This document shows, piece after piece, positions 1 through 7,817 of a stretch of 64,000 nucleotides of DNA. The DNA lies in the NCBI GenBank assembly GCA_963709665.1, contig CAVPWU010000007.1, positions 124,001 through 188,000 of the forward strand. The letters run 5' to 3'. Under the pieces are notes generated by a model, which had not been told where the DNA came from, ran no database searches, and worked only from the letters and a program-made list of their open reading frames with translations. Within the stretch, counting starts at the first letter, position 1. Each line of letters opens with the position of its first letter. A program made the position numbers and the translations under genes. The stretch comes from DASZIT01 sp963709665. GTDB taxonomy: Bacteria; Actinomycetota; Acidimicrobiia; Acidimicrobiales; RAAP-2.

Positions 1-26
1 GTCCGTCGGCTGAGCCGGGATCCACG

Positions 27-425
27 GTGACCCCCGACCCGACCTACCGCCTGGTGGCCATCGACCACGTGCAGCTGGCCATGCCGGCCGGCCAGGAGGC
101 CGAGCGGTCCGCCGAGGCCTTCTTCACCGGACTGTTCGGGCTCGACCGTGTGCCCAAGCCGCCCCCGCTGGCGGCCCGGGGCGGTTGCTGGTTCACCAAC
201 GGGGACGTCACCCTCCACCTCGGGGTGGAGGAGGGCTTCCGCCCCGCCCGCAAGGCCCACCCGGCCATCGTGGTCCGGGACCTGCCGTCGCTGCTGGGCG
301 ACCTCGAAGAGGCCGGGCATGCCACCCTCCGCGCCGAGGACGTGCCGGGGCGGCCGCAGTTCTACGTCGACGACCCGTTCGGCAACCGGCTCGAGCTCAT
401 CCCCGCCCCGGACCCCGCCGACTGA
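27..425 (+). CDS. VOC-superfamily (glyoxalase-like) protein
   Basis: A 132-residue single-domain protein of the vicinal oxygen chelate fold (glyoxalase / bleomycin-resistance / dioxygenase superfamily). Visible support is the opening strand with His14 (AIDHVQLAMP), the middle strand with His64 (VTLHLGVEEG) and the terminal DPFGNRLELI motif with Glu123, the usual positions of metal ligands. Substrate cannot be told from sequence; many such proteins are annotated only as lyase- or dioxygenase-like. The GTG start lies 13 nt after a TGA at 11-13 that may close an unseen upstream plus-strand gene, so it could be the last gene of an operon. It converges on mdh with a 55-bp GC-rich spacer. Confidence 0.8.
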   Translation: MTPDPTYRLVAIDHVQLAMPAGQEAERSAEAFFTGLFGLDRVPKPPPLAARGGCWFTNGDVTLHLGVEEGFRPARKAHPAIVVRDLPSLLGDLEEAGHATLRAEDVPGRPQFYVDDPFGNRLELIPAPDPAD

Positions 426-480
426 GCGTCACCGCCCCGGGGGCGGGACGCCCGGCCCGGCCCGGTGGGGACGGGGAGGG

Positions 481-1473
481 CTAGGGCAGCAGATCGGTGA
501 CGTCCGCCCGCTCGGACTCCAGCTCCTCGGTGGTGATCCGGATGCGGTCGGCGGCGAACTCGTCACGGGTCAGCCCCTCGACGACCTCCCACTGGCCGGA
601 CCCGTTGGTGGTCACCGGGAACCCGAACTGGAGTCCGGCCGGGACCCCGTACTCACCGTTGGAGACCACGGCCAGGGAGGTCCAGTCGCCGGGGGCGGTG
701 GCCGTCCGGATGCTCACCACCGAGTCGATGGCGGCGCTGGCCGCCGAGGCGGCCGACGACAGGCCACGGGCGTCGATGATGGCGGCGCCCCGCTTCTGCA
801 CGGTGGTGATGAACTCCCCCTGGAGCCACGCGGTGTCGTCGATCACCTCGGGGACCGGCTTCCCGTCGATCCGGGCGTTGGCGAAGTCGGGGAACTGGGT
901 GGCCGAGTGGTTGCCCCAGATGGCCAGGTTGGTCACCGAGGCCACCTGGACGCCGGCCCGCTTGGCCAGCTGGCTCTTGGCCCGGTTCTCGTCGAGGCGG
1001 GTCATGGCGAACCAGCGGTCGGCCGGGATCTCGGGGGCGTTGGACCGGGCGATCAGGCAGTTGGTGTTGCAGGGGTTCCCCACCACCAGCACCTTGACGT
1101 CGGAGGCGGCGTTGGCGGCGATGGCCTGACCCTGGGGCCCGAAGATCCCGCCGTTGATGGTGAGCAGGTCGCCCCGCTCCATGCCCGCCTTCCGGGGGAC
1201 CGATCCCACCAGCAGCGCCCAGTTGGTCCCGTCGAAGGCCGTCTTCAGGTCGGTGGTGGCCACAATGTCGCTGACCAGGGGGAACGCCCCGTCATCGATC
1301 TCCATCACCACCCCCTCCAGCGCCTTCATGCCGGGCTCGATCTCGAGGAGCCGCAGGACGACCGGCTGGTCGGGTCCGAGCAGCTCGCCGGAGGCGATCC
1401 GGAAGAGGAGGGAGTAGCCGATCTGGCCGGCGGCTCCGGTGACGGTGACGTGTACGGGGGGCTTGGCAGACAT
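481..1473 (-). CDS. mdh: Malate dehydrogenase
   Basis: Cytoplasmic NAD-dependent oxidation of L-malate to oxaloacetate in the TCA cycle. The 330-residue protein has the Rossmann motif TGAAGQIGY at about residues 12-20, substrate-binding Arg94 and Arg100 (PRKAGMERGD), catalytic Asp161 (TRLDENRAK) and catalytic His189 (IWGNHSATQFP). This is the long bacterial MDH type 2 form seen in Actinobacteria. I chose the ATG at 1473 (MSAKPP) because homologues begin there; an in-frame start eight codons upstream is possible. It is monocistronic as far as visible, convergent with the VOC gene and divergent from the zinc-ribbon gene. sucCD, another TCA step, lies 10 kb away. Confidence 0.97.
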   Translation of the reverse strand: MSAKPPVHVTVTGAAGQIGYSLLFRIASGELLGPDQPVVLRLLEIEPGMKALEGVVMEIDDGAFPLVSDIVATTDLKTAFDGTNWALLVGSVPRKAGMERGDLLTINGGIFGPQGQAIAANAASDVKVLVVGNPCNTNCLIARSNAPEIPADRWFAMTRLDENRAKSQLAKRAGVQVASVTNLAIWGNHSATQFPDFANARIDGKPVPEVIDDTAWLQGEFITTVQKRGAAIIDARGLSSAASAASAAIDSVVSIRTATAPGDWTSLAVVSNGEYGVPAGLQFGFPVTTNGSGQWEVVEGLTRDEFAADRIRITTEELESERADVTDLLP

Positions 1474-1626
1474 GTCGCCGAGGCTAATCCCAACCACCCG
1501 AACCCGGCGAACCTGGGGCCTCCCCGGGGCCGGAGCCCCCGGCGCCGGCCCCGGTGCCCAACTCAGGAGTGACGGGCGGGTACCGTGGTTCCCAGCCCGT
1601 TCTCAGCGCCCGTGCAAGGGGGTCCC

Positions 1627-2028
1627 ATGTTCATCATCTTCGGCGTCCAACGAAAAGTCGCCCGGATGGCCACCGTGTTGGCGCTGTGTGGGTTCTGCCA
1701 CACCCCCGCCGCCCAGGTGGTCACCCGGGTACGCTCCTTCTTCGCCCTCTTCTTCATCCCCGTCATCCCGATGGGCACCAAGTACCGGGCCACCTGCACC
1801 ATGTGCGGCCAGACCTCGGAGATCACCCCCGAGGAGGCCGACCAGGCGGTCCAGGCCCAGGCCCTCCACCAGGCGGCGAACTGGGCGCCCGCCGGCAGTG
1901 GCCCACCGGCGTCCCCGGTGACCGGGACCTCCCCGATCTGGGCGCCACCGCCCGGGCCGCCCCCGGCACCGATGCCGCCGTACAACCCGTCGTCGGGGGC
2001 GCCGCCCACCGGTCCCACCTCCAACTGA
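1627..2028 (+). CDS. Zinc-ribbon domain protein with proline-rich tail
   Basis: A 133-residue protein of the small zinc-ribbon family common in Actinobacteria. Two CxxC knuckles (Cys21/Cys24 in CGFC and Cys57/Cys60 in CTMC) flank a hydrophobic stretch, ALFFIPVIPMG, that could dip into the membrane. The C-terminal third is Pro/Gly/Ala-rich with no fold visible. The ATG at 1627 is preferred over one 14 codons upstream: AAGGGGG sits 4-10 nt before it and family members begin MFxIFG. Function is unknown; family membership is recognised from the spacing and flanking residues only. Confidence 0.8.
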   Translation: MFIIFGVQRKVARMATVLALCGFCHTPAAQVVTRVRSFFALFFIPVIPMGTKYRATCTMCGQTSEITPEEADQAVQAQALHQAANWAPAGSGPPASPVTGTSPIWAPPPGPPPAPMPPYNPSSGAPPTGPTSN

Positions 2029-2069
2029 CCCGGCCGCCACGCCCCCCCACCGGGTCGGCGCATCCTTGT

Positions 2070-2157
2070 GCGGGAAAGCACCGGGTCGTCGGGGTGAGCG
2101 GATGGCTAAAGTGCCCCGACCTCCCGCGGTATCAGTCGACCGGGGGTGGTTGCCCCC
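2070..2157 (+). promoter_or_regulatory. Structured leader upstream of the secreted repeat protein
   Basis: Nested inverted repeats lie 30-117 nt before the GTG start of the repeat protein: GCGGGA (2070-2075) with TCCCGC (2122-2127), enclosing GTCGGGG (2088-2094) with CCCCGAC (2114-2120). A separate hairpin follows, GGGGG (2142-2146) with CCCCC (2153-2157). A TAAAGT at 2107-2112 resembles a -10 box but has no good -35. It could be an RNA leader or an operator; it matches no riboswitch consensus I can recall. Confidence 0.35.
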
Positions 2158-2186
2158 AGCCGTAGCCGTCTCTTGAAAGGCTCCCC

Positions 2187-4079
2187 GTGCGACGCTCCCT
2201 CCGTTCCGCCCTCGCCACCACTCTCGTCCTGACCGCCTCGCTTCTGGTCGCCGGGACCACCGGGGCCGCCTCGGCGGCCACCCCACCGGCCGGGCCCTCG
2301 ACCCACGCGGTGGCCCTCGGCCCCTGGTCGATCGTCCCCTCCCCCAACGTGTCGGCCTACGACGCACTCAACGGCGTGTCGTGCACCTCGGCCGCCTTCT
2401 GCGCCTCGGTGGGTCCCGGCACGTCCGTGGCAGGTCAGACCCTGGTCATCGCCATGTGGAACGGTGTGACGTGGTCGTCGGTCCCCGGTGGGGCCACGTC
2501 GGGCGCCGCCTACCTGGGTGGCGTCTCGTGCACGACCGCGGCGTGGTGCACGGCGGTGGGAGGCCACCAGGTGGGCTCCTCGTTGACCGAGCAGTGGAAC
2601 GGCACCTCATGGTCGGTGGTTCCCTCCCCGACGTCCGATCAGCTCTACGGGGTCGACTGCCCCAGCTCCTCGTTCTGCATGGCGGTCGGGGGTGCCGGGG
2701 GACGGACGGCTGGGCTGCTCTGGAACGGGGCGAGCTGGTCCGTGGTCGGTACCCCCGACGCCTCACCCTCCGACTTCGAGTCCCTCGAGGCTGTCTCGTG
2801 CCGGAGCGCGTCGTGGTGCGTGGCCGTCGGGTCCGCCGACCAGCACGGCACCGCCCAGCAGACCCTGATCGAGATGTGGAACGGCACCTCCTGGTCGATC
2901 GTCGCCAGTCCCGACCAGCCCGGCGCCACCCACTCCTCGCTGGCCGGGGTCTCGTGCCCGAACCCCACGCTGTGCATGGCGGTGGGTACCTCCGCCGGCT
3001 CGGTGAACTCGAGCCTCATCGAGACGTGGAACGGGTCGACCTGGTCCCTGCTGCCGAGCCCCACCGTCGGCCAGCCCGGGGGTGACTTCCTGAACAGCGT
3101 CTCCTGTGTGGGCGCCACCTCGTGCGTGGCGGTCGGCGGGGCCGGAGGTCCGGGATCCGGACTGGTCGCCCTGGCCTGGAACGGCTCGACCTGGTCGCTG
3201 CAGGCCACCCCGAATCCGCCCACCCAGGAAGGGTCCGGCCTCGACGGCGTGTCGTGCGTCGGGGGCCAGCAGTGCGTGGCCGTCGGGAGCGATGCCGACT
3301 CGCGCACCTTGATCCTGTCGGCGCCGATGGCCCGGCTCGGCTACCGCTTCGTCGCCTCCGACGGGGGCGTCTTCTCCTACGGCGCCCCCTTCTTCGGCTC
3401 GGCCGGTGGCCTCGTCCTCAACAAGCCGATCGTGGGCATGGCGGTGACCCCGGACAGTGGTGGCTACTGGCTGGTGGCCTCCGACGGCGGCATCTTCTCC
3501 TACGGGGACGCCGCCTTCTACGGCTCGGCCGGGTCGCTCACCCTCAACAAGCCGATCGTCGGCATGGCGTCGACGCCGGACGGGGGTGGCTACTGGCTGG
3601 TGGCCTCCGACGGCGGGATCTTCTCCTACGGGGACGCCGCCTTCCACGGCTCGGCCGGGTCGCTCACCCTCAACAAGCCGATCGTCGGCATGGCGTCGAC
3701 GCCGGACGGGGGTGGCTACTGGCTGGTGGCCTCCGACGGCGGGATCTTCTCCTACGGGGACGCCGCCTTCCACGGCTCGGCCGGGTCGCTCACCCTCAAC
3801 CAGCCGATCGTCGGCATGGCGTCGACGCCGGACGGGGGTGGCTACTGGCTGGTGGCCTCCGACGGCGGGATCTTCTCCTACGGGGACGCCGCCTTCCACG
3901 GCTCGGCCGGGTCGCTCACCCTCAACCAGCCGATCGTCGGCATGGCCGCCTCCACCGACGGGGGCGGCTACTGGCTGGTGGCCTCGGACGGAGGGGTGTT
4001 CTCCTACGGGGACGCCGGGTTCCAGGGATCCGCCGGGTCGCTGTCCCTCAACAAGCCGATCGTGGGGATGGCCGCCTGA
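2187..4079 (+). CDS. Secreted protein with two families of internal repeats
   Basis: A 630-residue exported protein. Residues 1-31 form a signal peptide (RR near the start, hydrophobic TTLVLTASLLVAG, then ASAA). Residues 50-375 hold about seven degenerate units of roughly 50 residues, each with a GVSC...CxAVG cysteine pair followed by an aromatic WNGxSWS motif, which suggests disulfide-stabilised beta-propeller-like blades. Residues 385-630 hold six 41-42-residue units of the type GYWLVASDGG-FSYGDAAF. No catalytic motif is visible. The start is GTG at 2187 with GAAAGG 9 nt upstream. The nearly identical repeat DNA suggests recent duplication or recombination. The last unit ends abruptly at GMAA. 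Likely an adhesin- or lectin-like cell-surface protein (inference). Confidence 0.85.
   Translation: MRRSLRSALATTLVLTASLLVAGTTGAASAATPPAGPSTHAVALGPWSIVPSPNVSAYDALNGVSCTSAAFCASVGPGTSVAGQTLVIAMWNGVTWSSVPGGATSGAAYLGGVSCTTAAWCTAVGGHQVGSSLTEQWNGTSWSVVPSPTSDQLYGVDCPSSSFCMAVGGAGGRTAGLLWNGASWSVVGTPDASPSDFESLEAVSCRSASWCVAVGSADQHGTAQQTLIEMWNGTSWSIVASPDQPGATHSSLAGVSCPNPTLCMAVGTSAGSVNSSLIETWNGSTWSLLPSPTVGQPGGDFLNSVSCVGATSCVAVGGAGGPGSGLVALAWNGSTWSLQATPNPPTQEGSGLDGVSCVGGQQCVAVGSDADSRTLILSAPMARLGYRFVASDGGVFSYGAPFFGSAGGLVLNKPIVGMAVTPDSGGYWLVASDGGIFSYGDAAFYGSAGSLTLNKPIVGMASTPDGGGYWLVASDGGIFSYGDAAFHGSAGSLTLNKPIVGMASTPDGGGYWLVASDGGIFSYGDAAFHGSAGSLTLNQPIVGMASTPDGGGYWLVASDGGIFSYGDAAFHGSAGSLTLNQPIVGMAASTDGGGYWLVASDGGVFSYGDAGFQGSAGSLSLNKPIVGMAA
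3339..4076 (+). repeat. Six tandem 123-126-bp coding repeats
   Basis: In-frame tandem repeats encode the six C-terminal GYWLVASDGG units of the secreted protein. The first unit is one codon shorter. Units three to five are almost identical at DNA level (for example the stretch beginning ctcaccctcaac recurs every 126 bp), while the outer units have diverged. Copy number may therefore be unstable or misassembled. Confidence 0.95.
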
Positions 4080-4089
4080 CCGCCTGGGG

Positions 4090-4121
4090 CTGAGGTCGCG
4101 GGCGGTTCGCCCCGGCCTCAG
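4090..4121. terminator. Possible bidirectional terminator
   Basis: An inverted repeat, CTGAGG (4090-4095) with CCTCAG (4116-4121), lies between the convergent ends of the secreted repeat protein and metF and overlaps the metF stop codon. The loop is GC-rich and can itself pair. There is no U tract, so this rests on position plus symmetry only. Confidence 0.3.
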
Positions 4122-4987
4122 GCCTGCGGGGCGGCCAGACCCAGCGCCGCGTAGATCTCCCGGGTGGCGTTGGACCGGTTCAGCGTATAGAAGTGCAGCC
4201 CCGGAACCCCCTCCTCGAGGAGTCCGCGGCACAGCTCGGTGGCGAGGACCACCCCCTCGTGACGGACGGCCTCCGCGCCGCCGGCCCGGTCGGCCGCCTC
4301 GAGCCGCTCGACCATCCAGCCGGGCACCGCCGCCCCCATGGTCGCCATCCGCGGGACCGAGGAGAGGCTGGTCACCGGCATGATCCCGGGCAGCACCGGG
4401 GTGGTCACCCCCCGCTCCGCCAGGTCGGACATCAGGCCGACGTAGTCCGCCACCTCGAAGAAGAACTGGGTCACCCCGAAGTCCGCCAGCCCCAGCTTGG
4501 CGGCCAGGAAGTCCCGGTCGCGTCCACGGTCGGCGGAGAGCGGGTGGCCCGCCGGCTGGGCGGCCACCCCGACGGAGAAGCCCCCGATGGCCCGGGCCAG
4601 CTCCACCAGCTCCGAGGCGTGGGTCAGCTCACCGGAGGCCAGCTCGGGATCGGACGGCGGGTCTCCGCCCAGGGCCATCAGGTTCTCCACCCCCGCCCGC
4701 CGGTAGGCCACCAGGATCTCGGCCAGCTCCAGACGGGTGTGGGCCACGCAGATGAGGTGGGCCATGGGCACCAGGGTGGTGGTGCGGAGCATCCCGGTCA
4801 CCAGGTCGTAGGTCCGCTGCCGTGACTCGGCGCCGCCCCGGTAGGTGACGGAGACGAAGGAGGGGCCCAACGGCTCGAGCTCGCGGAGGGTGCCGACCAG
4901 GGTGGCCTGCTCGGCATCGTTCTTGGGCGGGAAGAACTCGAACGAGTAGGTGGGTCCCTTGGCCAGGAGGTCGGCGATCCGGGTCAT
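4118..4987 (-). CDS. metF: Methylenetetrahydrofolate reductase
   Basis: FAD-dependent reduction of 5,10-methylene-THF to 5-methyl-THF, supplying methyl groups to methionine synthesis. The 289 residues cover one TIM-barrel domain of bacterial MetF size. Diagnostic segments are YSFEFFPPKND near residue 14 (conserved Glu), SVTYRGGAESR near residue 47, ALGGDPP near residue 105 and the late NRSNATREIY. The start (MTRIADLL) is unambiguous. It stands alone between a convergent secreted protein and a minus-strand envelope gene. It links functionally to folD 2 kb away, which makes its substrate, but is not co-transcribed with it. Confidence 0.96.
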   Translation of the reverse strand: MTRIADLLAKGPTYSFEFFPPKNDAEQATLVGTLRELEPLGPSFVSVTYRGGAESRQRTYDLVTGMLRTTTLVPMAHLICVAHTRLELAEILVAYRRAGVENLMALGGDPPSDPELASGELTHASELVELARAIGGFSVGVAAQPAGHPLSADRGRDRDFLAAKLGLADFGVTQFFFEVADYVGLMSDLAERGVTTPVLPGIMPVTSLSSVPRMATMGAAVPGWMVERLEAADRAGGAEAVRHEGVVLATELCRGLLEEGVPGLHFYTLNRSNATREIYAALGLAAPQA

Positions 4988-5061
4988 AGCCCGACAAGCC
5001 TACTGCCGGCCGTGGGAGGGGACACCGGTACCGGCCGGCGTCGGACGGCGCCGCCGGTGCC

Positions 5062-5883
5062 TCAGCGCGTGCGGTCGACGCTGACCCGGGCGGCCAGCCG
5101 GGACAGCGCGCTGTCCAGTTCCGCCAGCCGGGCCCGCTTGGCCTCGTCGGCCTGGGCCAGCTGGGCCCCGGTCGGGGCCCCCGCCCCGTGGCGCAGCAGC
5201 CGGTCCGCCTCGATGGCGAAGGCCAGGCCCCGCAGCGAGCCCGCCACCGCGCTGGTGCTGTTCTGGGACACCTCGTCGGGGGCACCCACCGCCGCCTGCT
5301 CGAGGGCGCGGGACGCCCGGTCGACCTGGACCTCCACCGAGCCCCGGATCTGCGGATCGTCGGCTACGGCGTTGGCCGACAGGAGCGACTCCCGGGCCAG
5401 CCGGGCGTCGTCCAGGGCCGGCGACACCGAGCGCCGCCACTGGGTGGCGGCCAGGCGGGCCGACCGGCGGCGCATGAGCAGGAGCACCACCACGATCAGC
5501 ACCACCACGATGACGATCAGCACGATGAGCAGCCACGGCGTCTGGGAGGCTTTGGTCGGGGTGGTCGCCAGGGTGGTCGTCGTGGTCGATGACGACGTGG
5601 TGGTGGAGGCGTGGGGTCGGGTGGTGGTGGTCGGCGCCACCGTCGTGGTGGTGGTCGGCGCCACCGTCGTGGTGGTGGTGGTGGGTGCCACCGTCGTCGT
5701 GGTCGGCGCCACCGTCGTGGTGGTGGTGGTGGTGTCGGCCTCGGCCGGACCGGCCCACAGGGCGGCTACGCCCACCAGGCCGACCAGCAGGACGACGGCC
5801 CGCCTCCACCGCTCTCCCGGGCCCGCCGAACCGGAGGGGCGTGGCGGCGTCCGCTCCCGGCCCTCCGGTTCGACGGTGCCCAT
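5062..5883 (-). CDS. Membrane-anchored protein with Thr-rich extracellular spacer
   Basis: A 273-residue protein of unknown function. Order: a charged N-terminus, a hydrophobic signal/anchor at about 29-46 (VVLLVGLVGVAALWAG), a mucin-like segment at about 50-115 made of VAPTTTT blocks, a transmembrane helix at about 118-138 (WLLIVLIVIVVVLIV), a basic stop-transfer MRRR, and about 135 cytoplasmic residues that look alpha-helical and possibly coiled. The arrangement suggests an O-glycosylatable extracellular stalk and a cytoplasmic helical domain. It follows the DUF5684-like gene after 8 bp, so the two are probably co-expressed. ATG at 5883 is chosen as the first start after that gene's stop. 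Confidence 0.75.
   Translation of the reverse strand: MGTVEPEGRERTPPRPSGSAGPGERWRRAVVLLVGLVGVAALWAGPAEADTTTTTTTVAPTTTTVAPTTTTTTVAPTTTTTVAPTTTTRPHASTTTSSSTTTTTLATTPTKASQTPWLLIVLIVIVVVLIVVVLLLMRRRSARLAATQWRRSVSPALDDARLARESLLSANAVADDPQIRGSVEVQVDRASRALEQAAVGAPDEVSQNSTSAVAGSLRGLAFAIEADRLLRHGAGAPTGAQLAQADEAKRARLAELDSALSRLAARVSVDRTR
5616..5735. repeat. Low-complexity GTG/GCC repeat coding the Thr-rich stalk
   Basis: Degenerate tandem blocks built from GGCGCCACCGTCGTGGTGG on the plus strand encode the VAPTTTT units of the minus-strand membrane protein. Block lengths differ by single Thr codons, which suggests replication-slippage variation. They are coding, not a CRISPR. Confidence 0.85.
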
Positions 5884-5891
5884 GGTGCGAC

Positions 5892-6446
5892 TCAGGTCGG
5901 CGGGCCGGCCGGCGGCACGGGCGGCACGGGCGGCGGGGCCTGGCCGGCCGGCGGCGGGTAGCCGGGCTGCTGGGGGTAGCCGGGCTGCTGCGGGTAGCCC
6001 TGCTGCGGGTAGCCGGGTTGCTGCGGGTAGCCGGGGGCCTGGCCGTAGCCGCCGGCACCCACGGCGCCGGCCTTCCCGGCCGGGCCGACGTACGTCGCCG
6101 AGCCCCAGGCCAGGATCGGGACGAAGATGAAGCCCAGGAAGAAGATCCCGACGGCGAACCCGCCCGACTTGGCGAACGACTTGGCCAGGTCGATGGCGAT
6201 CAGGATCCCGAGGATCAGACCACCGACGAACGGGATCAGGGCGATGAAGATCCACGCCCAGTGCCGGCCGATGATCTTCAGGGTGATGATGATGTTGGCG
6301 ATGGGGATGATCGCCCACCAGCCGGGCTCGCCGGCTTTGGTGAAGACCACCCACAGGGCGGCGATCTCGAAGACGATCACCGCCAGGTAGATGATGAAGA
6401 TGATGGCGCCCCCGCCTGAGGATGCCGCTAACAGTGCTCCCACCAT
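5892..6446 (-). CDS. Multi-pass membrane protein, DUF5684-like, with GYPQQP tail
   Basis: A 184-residue protein with about four transmembrane segments (about 14-36, 44-58, 63-88 and 97-113) and a C-terminal tail of repeated GYPQQP units ending in a Pro-rich stretch. The EPGWWAIIPIANI segment followed by further hydrophobic helices matches the small membrane family DUF5684. The family has no firm function known to me; such GYPQ tails are often cytoplasmic and disordered. It is the first gene of a likely two-gene operon with the Thr-stalk protein. The start at 6446 is an ATG with GGAGG-like sequence just upstream. Confidence 0.75.
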   Translation of the reverse strand: MVGALLAASSGGGAIIFIIYLAVIVFEIAALWVVFTKAGEPGWWAIIPIANIIITLKIIGRHWAWIFIALIPFVGGLILGILIAIDLAKSFAKSGGFAVGIFFLGFIFVPILAWGSATYVGPAGKAGAVGAGGYGQAPGYPQQPGYPQQGYPQQPGYPQQPGYPPPAGQAPPPVPPVPPAGPPT

Positions 6447-6590
6447 GGAACCAACCTCCGCTCGGTCGACGCGTTCTGCGTCAGGACGACCAAACCCTAT
6501 CCGGACGCCTGCCGGAAATCCCCGATAGGTGGGAGGTTTCGTTGTGCCCGCAACGGTGGCCTTCCCTCGGCGTCCGGGCGACCCGGTCGC

Positions 6591-6956
6591 TCAGCTCCCG
6601 GCCCTCCCGTAGTCGTCCTCGAGGCGGACGATGTCGTCCTCCCCGAAGTACTCGCCGTGCTGCACCTCGATGAAGACCACGTCGGTGTCGGTGGCGTTCT
6701 GGATCCGGTGGTCGGTCCCCACCGGGATGTCCACCGACGAGCCGGCCGGGTGCTCGGTCTGCACGCCGTCCAGGGTCACCAGGGCGGTGCCCCGCACGAT
6801 GAACCAGTGCTCCGACCGGCGGGCATGGCGCTGGTAGCTCAGCCGCTTGCCGGGCAGCACCTCGATCCGCTTCACCTTGTGGGTCCCGTCGTCGGCCAGG
6901 ACGGTGTAGCTGCCCCAGGGCCGGTGGTCGGTCTCGAGGCCGTCGGCGGCGCTCAC
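6591..6956 (-). CDS. Single-domain cupin, mannose-6-phosphate isomerase type II-like
   Basis: A 121-residue cupin. The opening RPWGSYTVL and the core ...LSYQRHARRSEHWFIVRG then VDIPVGTDHRIQN resemble the C-terminal isomerase domain of bifunctional GDP-mannose pyrophosphorylase / phosphomannose isomerase (type II PMI), with metal-binding His and Glu residues in RSEHW. Stand-alone versions are usually annotated as phosphomannose isomerase type II C-terminal cupin or mannose-1-phosphate guanylyltransferase-like; the reaction here is unproved. The GTG at 6956 overlaps the folD stop by 4 bp (GTGA), so it is translationally coupled as the last gene of the purN-purH-folD operon. Confidence 0.8.
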   Translation of the reverse strand: MSAADGLETDHRPWGSYTVLADDGTHKVKRIEVLPGKRLSYQRHARRSEHWFIVRGTALVTLDGVQTEHPAGSSVDIPVGTDHRIQNATDTDVVFIEVQHGEYFGEDDIVRLEDDYGRAGS

Positions 6957-7807
6957 GACGCACGCTCGGCGGCCCGCACGGCGTTGCGCAGCAACATGGC
7001 CCGGGTCATGGGGCCCACCCCGCCGAGCCGGGGGGTCATCCACCCCGCCACCTCGGCCACCGACTCGTCGACGTCGGAGAGCAGCTTCCGCCCCTCCCAC
7101 GAGGTGCCGGCGCCGACCACCGCCGCCCCCGGCTTGATCATGTCCGGCGTCACCAGCCCGGCCCGTCCGGCCGCCGCCACCACCACGTCGCCTTGGCGGA
7201 CCAGGGAGGCCATGTCCTCCACCCCGGTGTGGACCACCGTCACCGCTGCGTTGCACCCGGGGCGCTTCATGGCCAGCAGCAGCGCCAGCGGCCGGCCGAT
7301 GGTCAGGCCCCGGCCGATCACCACCACGTGCTTGCCCTCCACCGGCACGTCGTTGGCGTGGAGCAGCTCCACGATGCCGGCCGGGGTGCAGGGCAGGGGC
7401 CCGTTGGCCCCCATCACCAGCCGGCCCAGGTTCACCGGGTGCAGGCCGTCGACGTCCTTGTCGGGATCGACGGCCAGCAGCACCTCCTCCTCGTCGATCC
7501 CGGCCGGCAGCGGCAGCTGCACCAGGTAGGCGTGGATGGCCGGGTCGGCGTTGAACCGGGCCACCACCGCCAGCAGCTCGGCCTGGGAGACGTCGGAGGG
7601 CAGGTGCTCGTGGGCCGAGGTGATGCCCACCTCGGCGCAGTCCTCGTGCTTCATGGCCACGTACCGGGCGCTCGGGCCGTCGTCGCCGACCAGGATGGTG
7701 CCCAGGCCCACCGTCACGCCGGCCCCGCGGAGCCGGCCCACCCGGTCGGCCACCTCGGCACGGATCTTGGCGGCCAGGAGCTCGCCGTCGAGCAGGGTTG
7801 CGGTCAT
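6953..7807 (-). CDS. folD: Bifunctional methylene-THF dehydrogenase / methenyl-THF cyclohydrolase
   Basis: Interconverts 5,10-methylene-, 5,10-methenyl- and 10-formyl-THF with NADP. The 284-residue length is standard. Visible motifs are the catalytic-Lys region YVAMKHEDCAEVGI near residue 50, QLPLPAGID near residue 96, DVDGLHPVNLGRL near residue 120, PCTPAGIVELL near residue 140 and the nucleotide loop GRGLTIGRPLA near residue 165. I chose MTATLLDG at 7807; the frame extends further 5' but into purH. It sits 10 bp after purH, whose product consumes the 10-formyl-THF that FolD makes, so the operon is metabolically coherent. Confidence 0.96.
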   Translation of the reverse strand: MTATLLDGELLAAKIRAEVADRVGRLRGAGVTVGLGTILVGDDGPSARYVAMKHEDCAEVGITSAHEHLPSDVSQAELLAVVARFNADPAIHAYLVQLPLPAGIDEEEVLLAVDPDKDVDGLHPVNLGRLVMGANGPLPCTPAGIVELLHANDVPVEGKHVVVIGRGLTIGRPLALLLAMKRPGCNAAVTVVHTGVEDMASLVRQGDVVVAAAGRAGLVTPDMIKPGAAVVGAGTSWEGRKLLSDVDESVAEVAGWMTPRLGGVGPMTRAMLLRNAVRAAERAS

Positions 7808-7817
7808 CTCGGTCTCC

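Noticed and set aside
3339..4076. Possible CRISPR array
   Set aside because: The repeats are 126-bp in-frame coding units without spacers.
2446..4232. Long minus-strand frames opposite the secreted repeat protein
   Set aside because: Repetitive antisense frames with no start-site support; the plus strand has the signal peptide and conserved motifs.
5616..5735. Possible CRISPR or regulatory repeat
   Set aside because: Irregular low-complexity codon repeats for Thr/Val/Ala/Pro inside a gene.
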